From contig NZ_SBHO01000004.1 in the NCBI RefSeq assembly GCF_006980705.1, positions 1 through 64,000 of the forward strand: a stretch of 64,000 nucleotides of DNA. The letters are read 5' to 3'. Shown here piece after piece: positions 26,884-36,563 of this stretch. The notes under the pieces were generated by a model. The model was not told the DNA's origin. It made no database searches and was given only the letters and a program-made list of their open reading frames with translations. This stretch comes from Tepidiphilus olei (lineage in GTDB: Bacteria > Pseudomonadota > Gammaproteobacteria > Burkholderiales > Rhodocyclaceae). Position 1 is the stretch's first letter. Each line of letters begins with the position of its first letter. The position numbers were made by a program, and so were the translations under genes.

Positions 26884-28221
26884 TCAAGACGACCCGCCTT
26901 TCTGGCCGAAATAGCGCTCCGTCTCCGCCTTCACCACCCGGGCGAGCAGCACGAGCGCCACCAGGTTCGGCAAGGCCATCAAGCCGTTGGCCACGTCCGA
27001 GAAATTCCACACGAGTTCCAGCTTCACCGTCGCCCCCACCAGGATCACGGCCACGAACACCGTGCGGTAAATGCGGATCGCCTTGTGCCCGAAGAGGAAC
27101 TCGAACGCCTTTTCTCCGTAGTAGCTCCAACCAAGCACGGTGGAATAAGCGAAGAGCACCGTGGAGAGAATCACCACCCCGGCCCCCGCGTTTCCGAGGT
27201 TGTGGGCGAAGCTGCGCATCGTCAGATCCGCCGGAGAGCCGCCTTCGAGCCAGTGCGGCGCCGTCAAGATCACCAGCGCCGTCATGGTGCACACCACCAG
27301 GGTGTCGATGAAGGTCTGGGTCATCGACACCAGCGCCTGCTTCACCGGATCGTCGGTCTTGGCCGCCGCCGCGGCGATCGGCGCAGAGCCGAGCCCCGAT
27401 TCATTCGAAAACACGCCGCGCGCCAGGCCATAGCGCATCGCCGCCGCCACCGTTGCCCCGGCAAAACCGCCAGCGGCCGAGTAGGGGTTGAAGGCGTGAT
27501 AGAAGATCAACCCGAGCGCCGGCAATAGTTGGTCCCATTGCAGCACGAGCACGACGATCGCCGCCAGACAGTAGAAGAAAATCATGAAAGGCACGAGCCA
27601 GGCGGTGAAGCGCCCGATGCTCTTCACTCCACCGAGGATCACCAAGGCGGTGAGAAAGAGCATGACGCCCCCCGAGACCCAGGTCGGAACGCCGGCGGTG
27701 GAAGCAAGCAGTTGCGACACCGAATTGACCTGGGTCATGTTGCCGATGCCAAACGAGGCGATGACGGTGAAGATCGCGAAGAGCACCCCGAGCCAGCGTA
27801 GCCCCAGACCGTTGGTGAGGTAGTACATCGGTCCGCCTTTGTAGCCGAGCGCGCCCGGCTCGCGGTATTTCACCGCCAGCACGGCCTCGGCATACTTGGT
27901 GGCCATCCCCACTAGTCCCGTCACCCACATCCAGAACACCGCCCCCGGCCCGCCCATGGCGATGGCGGTAGCCACACCGACGATGTTGCCGATGCCGACG
28001 GTCGCCGCGAGCGCCGTGGTGAGCGCGGCAAAGTGGCTGATGTCGCCCGCGGCGCTCGGTTCCTTGTGGAAAATCAGCCGAAAAGCATGCCCCAGCGCAC
28101 GGAACTGCACGCCCCGCAGCACGACGGTAAGATACAACCCCGTGCCCACCAGCAGCACCAGCATCGGCACGCCCCAGACGAAGTTGGCCACGGTGGAGAG
28201 CAATTGGTTCAAGGCGTCCAT
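26884..28221 (-). CDS. Alanine/glycine:cation symporter (AGCS family)
   Basis: This 445-residue membrane protein has about eleven spans and the AGCS signatures TVGIGNIVGVATAIAMGGPGAVFWMW, AVKYREPGALGYKGGPMYYL, GNMTQVNSVSQLL and GLARGVFSNESGLGSAPIAAA. Family members import alanine or glycine with sodium. It converges on the diguanylate cyclase gene; the 46 bp between them contain a GC-rich palindrome around CGGCCCGATCGGCCCGG that may act as a weak terminator. Confidence 0.92.
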   Translation of the reverse strand: MDALNQLLSTVANFVWGVPMLVLLVGTGLYLTVVLRGVQFRALGHAFRLIFHKEPSAAGDISHFAALTTALAATVGIGNIVGVATAIAMGGPGAVFWMWVTGLVGMATKYAEAVLAVKYREPGALGYKGGPMYYLTNGLGLRWLGVLFAIFTVIASFGIGNMTQVNSVSQLLASTAGVPTWVSGGVMLFLTALVILGGVKSIGRFTAWLVPFMIFFYCLAAIVVLVLQWDQLLPALGLIFYHAFNPYSAAGGFAGATVAAAMRYGLARGVFSNESGLGSAPIAAAAAKTDDPVKQALVSMTQTFIDTLVVCTMTALVILTAPHWLEGGSPADLTMRSFAHNLGNAGAGVVILSTVLFAYSTVLGWSYYGEKAFEFLFGHKAIRIYRTVFVAVILVGATVKLELVWNFSDVANGLMALPNLVALVLLARVVKAETERYFGQKGGSS

Positions 28222-28281
28222 GGTGCCTCCTTGTTCTCGTTATCGATCAAACAATGAATTTCGCCATCATGGACATCGATT

Positions 28282-29307
28282 TTAGTCGATCGCGGATCGA
28301 GCACGATCCGGGGTGCGATTGACCTCGATCGTCAAGTGGCTCAAGGCGGAAAGATCCTTGAGCCGCTCCTTGTACTGCCGGGCGCTTTCGGGCCGTGGGG
28401 AATCGAGCGTAACGATGCAGGCATAGGTCTGCGGCCCCAGGCGCCACACGTGCAGGTCGGTGACGCGGGTGAGGCCGTCGCGCTGCAGGCGCTCGACGAT
28501 CTCGTGCTCGAGCACTCCGAAATCCTCCGCGTCGAGCAGCGAGCGCATGGACGTGCGCGCGAGCCCTACGCTCCAGTAGAGGATCACGGCGGCACCGACC
28601 AGGCCGATCAGCGGGTCGAACCAGGCCCATCCTCCCCACTTCCCAGCAGCCAAGGCGGCGATCGCCAGCACAGAGGTGAAGGCATCGGCCAACACGTGCA
28701 GAAAGGCACCGCGGTAGTTTGGGTCCGCCGACGGCGCATGCCCGAATCCCTTCGCGGTGACGGCCATATCGTGATGGTGCGCCGCCTCCGTCGCATGCTT
28801 TCCCTCGTGCGCATGCCCATGATCGTGATCATGCTCATGCCCTGCGCCGAGAATGAGTGCGCTCACCAGGTTGACGGCAAGCCCGATCACCGCCACGAGG
28901 AGCGCCTCGTCGTAGGCGATCCGCTGCGGCGAGAGCAGCCGCCCGACCGATTCCCACACCAACCCCAGGGCGACGAGGGCGAGCAGCAGCGCGCTGGTGT
29001 AACCCCCGAGCGCGCTCACCTTGCCCGTGCCGAAGGTGAAGCGCGGATTGGCGGCATGCCGTTCGGCATAGTAATAGGCGAACACCGCCACGCCCAGCGC
29101 CGCCACGTGCGAGCCCATGTGCCAACCGTCGGCGGTGAGCGCCATCGACCCGGTGAGATAGCCGAAGGCGATCTCGAAGATCATGGTCACGAAGGTGAGC
29201 ACCACCACCCAGGCAGTGCGGCGCATGCGTTGCCGCGCATGAGGATCGACTTCGAAGGGATGCTGCCAGGGAGCCAGAGGCGGGAGCGATGACATGGTCG
29301 AGGCCAT
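28282..29307 (-). CDS. dmeF: CDF metal efflux transporter, DmeF-like
   Basis: This 341-residue cation diffusion facilitator has six spans, the metal-site pattern LTADGWHMGSHVAALG in the second span, ADAFTSVLAIAAL in the fifth, a long histidine-rich loop (HEHDHDHGHAHEGKHATEAAHHHD) between spans four and five, and a cytosolic C-terminal domain with LHVWRLGPQTYACIV. DmeF-type members export Co2+ and Ni2+. A longer frame reaches 29391, but ATG 29307 fits the family start and has GGA seven bases upstream. No DmeR-like regulator is adjacent. Confidence 0.88.
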   Translation of the reverse strand: MASTMSSLPPLAPWQHPFEVDPHARQRMRRTAWVVVLTFVTMIFEIAFGYLTGSMALTADGWHMGSHVAALGVAVFAYYYAERHAANPRFTFGTGKVSALGGYTSALLLALVALGLVWESVGRLLSPQRIAYDEALLVAVIGLAVNLVSALILGAGHEHDHDHGHAHEGKHATEAAHHHDMAVTAKGFGHAPSADPNYRGAFLHVLADAFTSVLAIAALAAGKWGGWAWFDPLIGLVGAAVILYWSVGLARTSMRSLLDAEDFGVLEHEIVERLQRDGLTRVTDLHVWRLGPQTYACIVTLDSPRPESARQYKERLKDLSALSHLTIEVNRTPDRARSAID

Positions 29308-29418
29308 GAAAAAATCCGGTGCATGAACGATTCTCATTCTAGCACCGGATCGATCGGAGAAAGGGAAGAGCGCAAAGGGGGCAAGGGGCAAAAAAAGCCC
29401 CCGGCCCCTCGCGTTACG

Positions 29419-30477
29419 TCACGGTTTGATCGCGACCTTCAGCACGCCATCGCGCTGATTGGCAAAGAGGTCGTAGGCAGCCACGATGTCGTCGAGCTTG
29501 AAGTGGTGCGTCACGAGGGCCGTGAGATCGACGCGGCGGCTGGCGACCACTTCCATCAGGCGCCGCATGCGCTCTTTCCCGCCTGGACACAGGGTGGTGA
29601 CGATTTTGTGGTTGCCCAGGCCGGCCGCGAAGGCATCGAGCGGCATTTCCAGCTTGCCGGAATACACGCCCAAGCTCGAGAGCGTCCCGCCGGGTTTGAG
29701 CACGCGCAAGCAGGCCTCGAAGGTTTGTTGCGTGCCCAGCGCCTCGATGGCGACATCGACACCGCGTCCGTTGGTGAGCTCCATGATTTTCTGTACCGGA
29801 TCGACTTCCTTGAAGTTGATCACGACGTCGGCCCCGAGCTTACGCGCGATCTCGGCGCGCGCCGGTACCGCCTCGACGGCGAAGATCTTCGTGGCCCCCA
29901 TCAGCTTGGCTCCGGCCGTGGCGCAAAGCCCGATCGGCCCCTGGGCGAAAACCGCCACCGTGTCGCCGATGCGCACGTGCCCTCTCTCGGCACCAGAAAA
30001 ACCCGTGCTCATGATATCGGGGCACATCAGCACTTCTTCGTCCGTGAGGCCGTCGGGAATCAGCGTGAGGTTCGCCTGCGCGTTGGGAATGCGCACGTAT
30101 TCGGCCTGACAGCCGTCGATGGTATTGCCCAGCTGCCAGCCACCCATGTGTTTGTGGCCGCATTGGCTCGATTGGCCATCGAGGCAGCTATTGCACTGGC
30201 CGCAGGGCGTGATCGCCCCAGCGATCACGCGTTGGCCGACTTCGTAGCCGGTCACGGCGCTGCCGAGTTTCTCGATGACGCCCACCGGCTCATGACCGAC
30301 GATGAGACCGGACCGCACGGGGTATTCCCCTTTGAGGATATGCACGTCGGTGCCGCAGATCGTCGTGGTCGTGACGCGCAGCAGCGCATCGGTGGGCCCG
30401 ATTTCGGGGATCGGACGCTCCTGCAGTTCGATACGCCCCGGCGCCACGAACACGGCGGCTTTCATGGTCTTCTGCAT
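29419..30477 (-). CDS. Zinc-dependent alcohol dehydrogenase (MDR family)
   Basis: This 352-residue medium-chain dehydrogenase has the catalytic zinc region TICGTDVHILKGEYP and GHEPVGVIEKLG, the structural zinc set C-x2-C-x2-C-x7-C in PCGQCNSCLDGQSSQC, and a Rossmann part with AVFAQGPIGLCATAGAKLMGA. It resembles the threonine/isopropanol dehydrogenase-like branch, so oxidation of a short primary or secondary alcohol is likely. It appears to be a single-gene unit with a good ribosome site (AAGGAG) upstream of 30477. Confidence 0.88.
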   Translation of the reverse strand: MQKTMKAAVFVAPGRIELQERPIPEIGPTDALLRVTTTTICGTDVHILKGEYPVRSGLIVGHEPVGVIEKLGSAVTGYEVGQRVIAGAITPCGQCNSCLDGQSSQCGHKHMGGWQLGNTIDGCQAEYVRIPNAQANLTLIPDGLTDEEVLMCPDIMSTGFSGAERGHVRIGDTVAVFAQGPIGLCATAGAKLMGATKIFAVEAVPARAEIARKLGADVVINFKEVDPVQKIMELTNGRGVDVAIEALGTQQTFEACLRVLKPGGTLSSLGVYSGKLEMPLDAFAAGLGNHKIVTTLCPGGKERMRRLMEVVASRRVDLTALVTHHFKLDDIVAAYDLFANQRDGVLKVAIKP

Positions 30478-30763
30478 AAGGTTCTCCTTTCACGACGGTG
30501 AAGCGGCACCATGCGGCCTCACGCTCCTTTCAGCATAGCACCATCCCCTCGTCGAGAACAGGGAAGCATCCGATTTTGTGTCATAAAGGTATTTGCCAAT
30601 TTGACTTCGGAAGTGCACTTTTCCCAGCATTCGACCCGAGGAATCCCGACACACGCCTTCCCTTGCCAGATCACCACGTCCCAGAGAAAATTTTTCTCCA
30701 ACAATACATTACGGCATCGGTTTCCCCTCTATACTATTGCGCCAACGACGAGGGAGCGCCGAC

Positions 30764-32761
30764 ATGGCCAAATGGGGGTTCGGGATACGAGCGAAATCTA
30801 CCCTGGCGCTCTTGCTGGTGTGTCTCGTCGTCCTCGTTCCCGTCGCCGCCATCGGCATGCAGCTCTTTCAGGGTCTGCGCGAGCACTTCGCCGAAACTTG
30901 GGCGCGCAATTTCACCGAACTGCACGGCGAGCGCATCGCCGGGCCCCTGTCGCGCGAAGTCGCTCTGGCTCGGCGCTTGGCCGGATCGATGTCGATCCGC
31001 AATTGGTTGCGCCGTGAAGACGACGAAGCCTTACGGCAGCAGGCTCGGCTCGAAGCCGAAGGCTACCGGCGCGATTTTCTCGGCCGTGCCTGGTTCCTGG
31101 CCAGTCGCGGCAGCCTCGCCTATTACTTCGACGACGACGCAACCTCCGAAAGTCTCGTCCCCCGCTATCGCCTCGATCCCGAAAAACCGGAAGACGCCTG
31201 GTTCTTCGCCACCTTGGCCGCTCCCACCCAGGTCAACATCAACCCCAACCCGGACCGGTGGCTGCAACAGGTCATGGTATGGATCAACGTCGTCGTGGAA
31301 GACCAGGGAGAACGCCTGGGCGTGGCAGGAACCGGAGTCGATCTCACCACGTTCATCTCCTCCTTCCTGCACACCACGGAAGCCGGGGTCACCCCCATCA
31401 TCATCGACCGCAAGGGCGCCATCCAGGCCCACCCCGACCCCCAACGCATCGCCTGGTCCTCCGGCGCCACCGGCACCGTCTCACCCGCGCACACGTTCTC
31501 CGAGCAGCTGACCGGCACAGAAGACGCGGCGCACCTGGCCGCCGCCATGCAGCGCACCGCCGCCACCCCCGGCACGGTCGAGGTCATGCCCGCCCTCCTC
31601 GACGGACGCCGGCAGATGCTCGCGATCACCTGGCTCGAACCCTTGCAGTGGTATCTGATCACCGCCGTCGACCTCGAAACCGTCCATCTGTTCGAAGATA
31701 CCTGGGTGCGCATCGCCGTGGGCATCGTCGTGCTCGTGCTGCTCTCCGTTCTGACCCTCTTCACGCTGTCGGTCGATCGTCTTCTGCTCCAACCGCTACG
31801 CGGCCTGCACCGTTCCGCCATGGCACTGGCTTCCGGTCGCTTCGACGTTCCCCCTGCCGATGCAGGGCGAGACGAGCTCGGCGACCTCAACCGCGCCTTC
31901 GCCCACATGGCCCGGCAGATCGCCAACCAGACCCAAGAACTGGAGGACGAGGTTCGGGCACGCACGGCCGAGCTTCGGGATGCCAATGCCGCCATGGCTG
32001 CCAGCCAGAAAAAACTCGGCGACTCCATCCAATATGCCAGCTTGATCCAGCGTGCGCTGCTGCCGGACCGTGCGCTTGCCACACTGCTGGGCGAACACCA
32101 TTTCGTCTTATGGCGACCGCGGGACATGGTCGGCGGAGACTTCTATCTCTTTCGCGCCGAACCCCAGCACTACCTCATAGGCATCGTCGATTGTGCCGGG
32201 CATGGCGTACCCGGCTCATTGATGACCATGCTCGCCCGCACCGCCTTCGACGATGCCATGAACCGACATGGCATCGAACATCCAGCCGTACTGCTGGAGC
32301 AGGCCGACGCCACCCTGCGTGGCATGCTGGATCAGGCCCATCTGCCGCGTGCCATCGCAGCGAGTACCGATGCCGCCCTGGTGTATGTCGACCGAAACGC
32401 CCGGCGGCTTCGTTATGCCGGCGCCCGCATCGACCTCTATTGGAGCGATGGCGATACGGTACATGAGCTGTCCGCCGAACGACGCTCGCTCTGCGACCGC
32501 AAAAAAGGGGAATACACCGAAATCGAGATTCCCTTACGAGAAGGCGTCACCTACACCCTCGTCACCGATGGTTATCTGGACCAGGCGGGAGGCGAGCACG
32601 GTTTCGGGTTTGGCGACACCCGCTTTCGCGAAGTTCTACGGCACGTCGCCCGCCTGCCCTTCGATCACCAGGCTCAAGCCGTGGATGCAGCGCTCGAATC
32701 CTGGCGCAGCGGACTGCCACAGCGCGACGACATCACCCTGTTGTCCTTTCGTATCGATTGA
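30764..32761 (+). CDS. siaA: SiaA, membrane PP2C-type phosphatase
   Basis: This 665-residue sensor has one span near residues 12-34, a large periplasmic Cache-like region (about 40-310), a second span (315-338), a HAMP domain (LLLQPLRGLHRSAMALASGRFD), a coiled coil, and a C-terminal SpoIIE/PP2C phosphatase domain with RDMVGGDFYLF, GIVDCAGHGVPGSLMTML, TLVTDGYLDQ and QRDDITLLSF (the metal-site aspartates). In Pseudomonas aeruginosa SiaA dephosphorylates SiaC so that SiaC can activate the cyclase SiaD. All four sia genes follow in that order here. ATG 30764 has AGGGAG upstream, and TATACT at 30730 is a likely -10. The 285-bp gap before it has no gene, only an AT palindrome near 30684. Confidence 0.9.
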   Translation: MAKWGFGIRAKSTLALLLVCLVVLVPVAAIGMQLFQGLREHFAETWARNFTELHGERIAGPLSREVALARRLAGSMSIRNWLRREDDEALRQQARLEAEGYRRDFLGRAWFLASRGSLAYYFDDDATSESLVPRYRLDPEKPEDAWFFATLAAPTQVNINPNPDRWLQQVMVWINVVVEDQGERLGVAGTGVDLTTFISSFLHTTEAGVTPIIIDRKGAIQAHPDPQRIAWSSGATGTVSPAHTFSEQLTGTEDAAHLAAAMQRTAATPGTVEVMPALLDGRRQMLAITWLEPLQWYLITAVDLETVHLFEDTWVRIAVGIVVLVLLSVLTLFTLSVDRLLLQPLRGLHRSAMALASGRFDVPPADAGRDELGDLNRAFAHMARQIANQTQELEDEVRARTAELRDANAAMAASQKKLGDSIQYASLIQRALLPDRALATLLGEHHFVLWRPRDMVGGDFYLFRAEPQHYLIGIVDCAGHGVPGSLMTMLARTAFDDAMNRHGIEHPAVLLEQADATLRGMLDQAHLPRAIAASTDAALVYVDRNARRLRYAGARIDLYWSDGDTVHELSAERRSLCDRKKGEYTEIEIPLREGVTYTLVTDGYLDQAGGEHGFGFGDTRFREVLRHVARLPFDHQAQAVDAALESWRSGLPQRDDITLLSFRID

Positions 32762-32775
32762 ACGGAGTACCTACC

Positions 32776-33318
32776 ATGTTGGACATGGATTTTCTCTGCT
32801 TGCGCGAACTACTACAGAATCATCGAATTCTGCTCTGTTTCAATGGTCCGATCTCGCGCAGCCTGATCGAGGAGATAGGATTCGCCCTGAAAAACTACCT
32901 CGAAGCCGACCATGCTCGCCCATCGGCTGCAATGGATGTCTTTGGAGCCTATGTCGAGCTGACCCAAAATATCCGTCACTACGCTGCGAGCAAGGGATAT
33001 GGGGATACCGACAGCGCTGCCACCATCCTCGTGGCCTGCGACGAGGATGGTGCCTACCTCATCCAAACGGGGAACGTCGTCGATGCCGCCGACGCGAGCC
33101 CGCTCCTCGAACGCATCGCCCAGCTCGCCGCCATGGATCCGATCGAACTCAAGCACGCCTACAAGACGCAGTTGCGCCGCCCTATCGCCCACGGCGCTTC
33201 GAGCGGTGCGGGTCTCGGCCTCATCGACATCGCCCGCAAGGCCAGGCGCCCCTTGATCGCCACTCAGCGGCCACTCGATGACGGAAAGATCTTCTTCAGT
33301 CTGCGCGCCATCCTCTGA
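32776..33318 (+). CDS. siaB: SiaB, kinase-like partner-switch protein (DUF6272)
   Basis: This 180-residue cytosolic protein has a degenerate GHKL-like pattern: an N-box-type helix VELTQNIRHYAASKGYG and a glycine loop GASSGAGLGLIDIARKA near the C-terminus. SiaB of Pseudomonas phosphorylates the threonine of SiaC, opposing SiaA. It begins 14 bp after siaA with GGAG eight bases before its ATG, so the operon structure supports the call more than sequence motifs alone. Confidence 0.85.
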   Translation: MLDMDFLCLRELLQNHRILLCFNGPISRSLIEEIGFALKNYLEADHARPSAAMDVFGAYVELTQNIRHYAASKGYGDTDSAATILVACDEDGAYLIQTGNVVDAADASPLLERIAQLAAMDPIELKHAYKTQLRRPIAHGASSGAGLGLIDIARKARRPLIATQRPLDDGKIFFSLRAIL

Positions 33319-33342
33319 TCGCCCCCGACTCGGAGCATGCAC

Positions 33343-33723
33343 ATGAGCACCTCGTTCACCCTGCCCGGCACCCAAACCACGCCAACGATCGTTGCCGATT
33401 GGAATGAGGGATTGCTGCAGATGTCGGGCGACTCCTACCCGGAAAACTCCTTCGACTTCTTTACCGGCACGCTCGACTGGGTCGAATCGTTTCTCAAACG
33501 AGAGCGACGCCCCCTGCGCCTCGAGCTTCGTTTGCTCTACATGAACACCAGCTCGGTCAAAGTCATGATGGACATCTTCGACCTCCTGGAAGATGCCCAC
33601 AAACTGGGACAAGAAGTCAGTGTCGTCTGGCGTTTCGACCCTCGCAACGAGCGAGTCGAGCTCCTCGCCGAAGAATTCCGCGAAGACTGCACTTTCCCCT
33701 TCCACATCTGCGCCGAGGTCTAG
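33343..33723 (+). CDS. siaC: SiaC, phosphorylatable cyclase activator (DUF1987)
   Basis: This 126-residue protein carries GDSYPENSFDFFTGTLDW and LRLLYMNTSSVKVMMDIFD. The threonine of NTSS (T69 here) aligns with the residue that SiaB phosphorylates and SiaA dephosphorylates in Pseudomonas. Unphosphorylated SiaC binds and activates SiaD. The start at 33343 is preferred over 33337 because GGAG lies seven bases before it and only one base before the other. Confidence 0.9.
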   Translation: MSTSFTLPGTQTTPTIVADWNEGLLQMSGDSYPENSFDFFTGTLDWVESFLKRERRPLRLELRLLYMNTSSVKVMMDIFDLLEDAHKLGQEVSVVWRFDPRNERVELLAEEFREDCTFPFHICAEV

Positions 33724-33724
33724 G

Positions 33725-34537
33725 ATGAAGGGACTGCCCGTCTCACCCTTTGGTCAGACCGACGAGTCGGCTCTGCTGGAAGAAATCGACCGGTTCCTTG
33801 CCTCCGGCGCACATCAGGACAATCCTTTGCGCGATCTACTCGTGCGCCTGCTCACACTGCACCGCCAGCAAAACGAACGATTGCTGCGCCTCATCCACCT
33901 CTCCGACGGCTACCACGACCTCGGTCGCATGCAATCCGCCTCCCTGGCGCAACGGCTCGAACGCCACCTGCACCGGCTGGAGAAACTCGCTCGTATTTCG
34001 GACAGATACCAGGATCAACTGCGATCACTCAACGATGCCCTGCTCAAGTCTTCGCTCAAAGACCCGCTCACCGAACTTGGCAATCGACGCTATCTCATGG
34101 AACGCCTCGGCGACGGACACTTCCCGGCGAGCAATCCGACCGAACCATGCTGCATCGCCATGCTCGACGTCGACCACTTCAAACGCATCAACGACGGCTG
34201 GGGCCACGAGATAGGCGACGAGACGCTCAAGCATATCGCCAGCGCCTTGCGAGAAACCATACGCCATAGTGACATCATCGGACGCTGGGGAGGAGAAGAA
34301 TTCCTCCTGATCTTCCCCGCCACGGAACTCGCCGAAGCCCTCGTGATCGCCGAACGCATACGCCAGGCGATCATGGCCATCTCCATTGCCCATCCTCTCG
34401 GCCCTGTCACCGTCTCGGCCAGTATCGGGCTCACCCTACGCCGGCACGACGAGCCGCTCACCATCACCCTCAGCCGCGCCGACGAAGCCCTGCTGCAAGC
34501 CAAACGAACGGGACGCAACCGCACCGTGACCGATTAA
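33725..34537 (+). CDS. siaD: SiaD, diguanylate cyclase
   Basis: This 270-residue protein has an N-terminal helical part (about 15-100; LLVRLLTLHRQQNERLLRLI and a second coil ending near LNDALLKSSLKDPLTELGNRR) that in SiaD binds SiaC, followed by a GGDEF domain with MLDVDHFKRINDGWGHEIGD and the active site GRWGGEEFLLIFP. RHSD five residues before GGEEF is an intact I-site. It makes c-di-GMP, which in Pseudomonas drives aggregation and biofilm formation in response to surfactant or surface cues. The start is 1 bp after the siaC stop. Confidence 0.92.
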   Translation: MKGLPVSPFGQTDESALLEEIDRFLASGAHQDNPLRDLLVRLLTLHRQQNERLLRLIHLSDGYHDLGRMQSASLAQRLERHLHRLEKLARISDRYQDQLRSLNDALLKSSLKDPLTELGNRRYLMERLGDGHFPASNPTEPCCIAMLDVDHFKRINDGWGHEIGDETLKHIASALRETIRHSDIIGRWGGEEFLLIFPATELAEALVIAERIRQAIMAISIAHPLGPVTVSASIGLTLRRHDEPLTITLSRADEALLQAKRTGRNRTVTD

Positions 34538-34881
34538 CCGTCGGGCCGCAGAAAAGCAAGAAAACCATCGCAATCCGCTTCAGGGCAAGGCGCCCGAAGC
34601 GCCGATAAAGAACGGCGCGCGGGCCCATCCTCCCCGTCGAGCTCCGCGCAGACGCTCACCCGGAAGCGTCGATCTACATTGGATGTAGACCGCCTGCACC
34701 GCCGTGGCAGGCCCGAATGCGCGCCAGACGCTCGTGCGGCGAGACAGGCTCGATCACACGATCGTCCGCTTCGACATTCATGCTGATTTGGTGGTAAAAA
34801 ACCCGATTATTTTGGCATTCGTCGGTCGCCTCCCGATCTAGAATGAAGTTACATCCCGCAACAAAACCCGAGGATCGTCCC
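34538..34881 (+). other. Intergenic region with hairpins
   Basis: No gene is visible in these 344 bp. GCTTCaGGGC and GCCCGAAGC around 34577-34601 can form a stem after siaD (possible terminator without T run). TCTACAT-TGG-ATGTAGA at 34673-34689 is a perfect inverted repeat that could be an operator. GAGG upstream of ATG 34882 serves the chemoreceptor. Confidence 0.5.
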
Positions 34882-36507
34882 ATGGCACTGACCGTCAAGA
34901 CCAAGCTCGTCGCCTCTTTCTGTGCCGTCGCCGTAATGATCGCTTTCGCCATCGTGCTCACTAACTACAACCTCGGACGCATGGCCGAGGCCACCGACGA
35001 AGTCGACCGCTCCCATCAAGTGATCACCGACCTCACGCGCATGCGCGAGGCGCTCATCAACATGGAGACCGGTGCCCGCGGTTTCGCGCTCACCGGAAAA
35101 GAAAGTTTCCTCGAGCCGATCAGCATCGGAGAAAAGGCACTGGAATCAGCTTTTCAAGACGCGCTTGCCAAAACGCGCAACCCGCAGCGCCGAGCCAACA
35201 TCGAAAAGCTGTACCAGATGGGCAAGGAATGGGGCGAAGAAGGGCTCAAGCCCATGATCACCCTGCGCCGCGACGTCGATGCCGGCAAAGCCTCGCTCGA
35301 AGATCTGCAAGCGTTCGTGCGCACCGAGCGCGGCAAGCAAAAAATGGACGAGATCCGCGCCTTTGCCGCGCAGATCATGGACGAACGCCGCCGCCTCCTC
35401 GAGCAGAGACTCGAGGAACTAAAGCAGGCATCGAGCCAAACCGAGATCGCCCTCTACAGTAGCGGCGCCATCGCCTTCGCCCTGGCGATCGCACTCGCGC
35501 TGGCGCTCGCGCGCAGCATCGGGGGACGCATCACCATTGCCCTGAACGCGGCCGAGGCCACCGCCGCCGGCGATCTCACCACGCCGGTGCGCGTCGAAGG
35601 CGGCGACGAGATCGGCCGCATGCTGCAGGCGGTGGCCACGATGCAGCAGTCGCTGCGCGAAATGCTGGGCGAGATCCGCCGCAATACCGACCAGCTCGCC
35701 GAGGCGGCCACGGCGCTCGCCGTCGTCGCCGGTGACGTGGAGCGCGCCGTCAATGAGCAGAACGACGCCTCCTCGACCATGGCCGCAGCGGTGGAGGAGC
35801 TCACGGTGAGCATCGGCGAAGTAGCGAAGAACGCCGAGGAAGCGAGCAACGTGGCGCACGAATCCGGCGAGATCGCCAAGGAAGGCAGCGAAGTGATGCG
35901 GCGCACCGTCGACAGCATCAAGCGGATCGCCGAGCGCGTCACCCAGGCGGCGCAGGACATCGGTCAGCTGGAAAAACACTCCGCCGAGATCAGCTCGATC
36001 GTCAACGTGATCGAGACGATCGCCGAACAGACGAACCTACTCGCCTTGAACGCCGCGATCGAGGCCGCCCGTGCCGGTGAATACGGCCGCGGATTCGCGG
36101 TGGTGGCCGACGAGGTGCGGAAACTCGCCGAGCGCACCACCGTCTCGACCCAGGAGATCACGGAGATGGTCGCCCACATCCAGCAAGGCACGAAACAGGC
36201 CGTGGCGACGATGGAGACCAGCGTGACCGAAGTCGAGGAAGGCGTGCAGCTCGCCAACGCTGCCGGCGAATCGATCGAGCGCATCGCCGAGGGCTCGGGC
36301 CGCGTCATCGACTACGCCAGCCACATCTCCGACGCCCTCAAGGAACAATCCATCGCCAGCAACCAGGTGGCACGCAACGTCGAGACCATCGTGCAGATGG
36401 CCGAGAAGAACCATCAAGCGGTCAACCGCGCCAGCGCCACGGTGAAACTCATCGAGGAGGCGATGCAGACCCTGCGCAACGCCGTCGGACGGTTCAAGAT
36501 CAATTGA
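34882..36507 (+). CDS. Methyl-accepting chemotaxis protein with CHASE3-type sensor
   Basis: This 541-residue receptor has a first span (about 10-30), a helical periplasmic CHASE3-type sensor (35-190; [20 protein letters not shown] is the typical signature), a second span (190-212), HAMP, and a long cytoplasmic signalling domain with the conserved tip [43 protein letters not shown]. It should control CheA or a CheA-like kinase. No pentapeptide for CheR docking is present at the C-terminus. It follows siaABCD but with its own leader, so a functional link is only suggested. Confidence 0.92.
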   Translation: MALTVKTKLVASFCAVAVMIAFAIVLTNYNLGRMAEATDEVDRSHQVITDLTRMREALINMETGARGFALTGKESFLEPISIGEKALESAFQDALAKTRNPQRRANIEKLYQMGKEWGEEGLKPMITLRRDVDAGKASLEDLQAFVRTERGKQKMDEIRAFAAQIMDERRRLLEQRLEELKQASSQTEIALYSSGAIAFALAIALALALARSIGGRITIALNAAEATAAGDLTTPVRVEGGDEIGRMLQAVATMQQSLREMLGEIRRNTDQLAEAATALAVVAGDVERAVNEQNDASSTMAAAVEELTVSIGEVAKNAEEASNVAHESGEIAKEGSEVMRRTVDSIKRIAERVTQAAQDIGQLEKHSAEISSIVNVIETIAEQTNLLALNAAIEAARAGEYGRGFAVVADEVRKLAERTTVSTQEITEMVAHIQQGTKQAVATMETSVTEVEEGVQLANAAGESIERIAEGSGRVIDYASHISDALKEQSIASNQVARNVETIVQMAEKNHQAVNRASATVKLIEEAMQTLRNAVGRFKIN

Positions 36508-36523
36508 ACGTCATCGATCATCC

Positions 36524-36561
36524 GATGCTCCTTGCGACTCGGAACGAGCGCAAGGAGCATC
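36524..36561. terminator. Bidirectional hairpin between convergent genes
   Basis: GATGCTCCTTGCG (36524-36536) and CGCAAGGAGCATC (36549-36561) pair perfectly; the inner CTCG-GAA-CGAG extends the stem, giving about 17 pairs with a three-base loop. It lies between the chemoreceptor stop and the convergent SDR stop and likely ends both transcripts, although no T run is present. Confidence 0.6.
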
Positions 36562-36563
36562 GT

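Noticed and set aside
29375-29410. GGGGC-A7-GCCCC hairpin after the alcohol dehydrogenase gene
   Set aside because: The A/T run is in the loop rather than after the stem, so it is not a convincing intrinsic terminator.
30684-30698. AT-rich palindrome (GAGAAAA/TTTTTCTC) before siaA
   Set aside because: Short and AT-rich; no second copy or spacing to the promoter that would support an operator.
34601-34608. GCCGATAA, matching the sigma-28 -10 element, upstream of the chemoreceptor
   Set aside because: No TAAA-type -35 element lies 11-15 bp upstream and the site is ~270 bp from the start codon.
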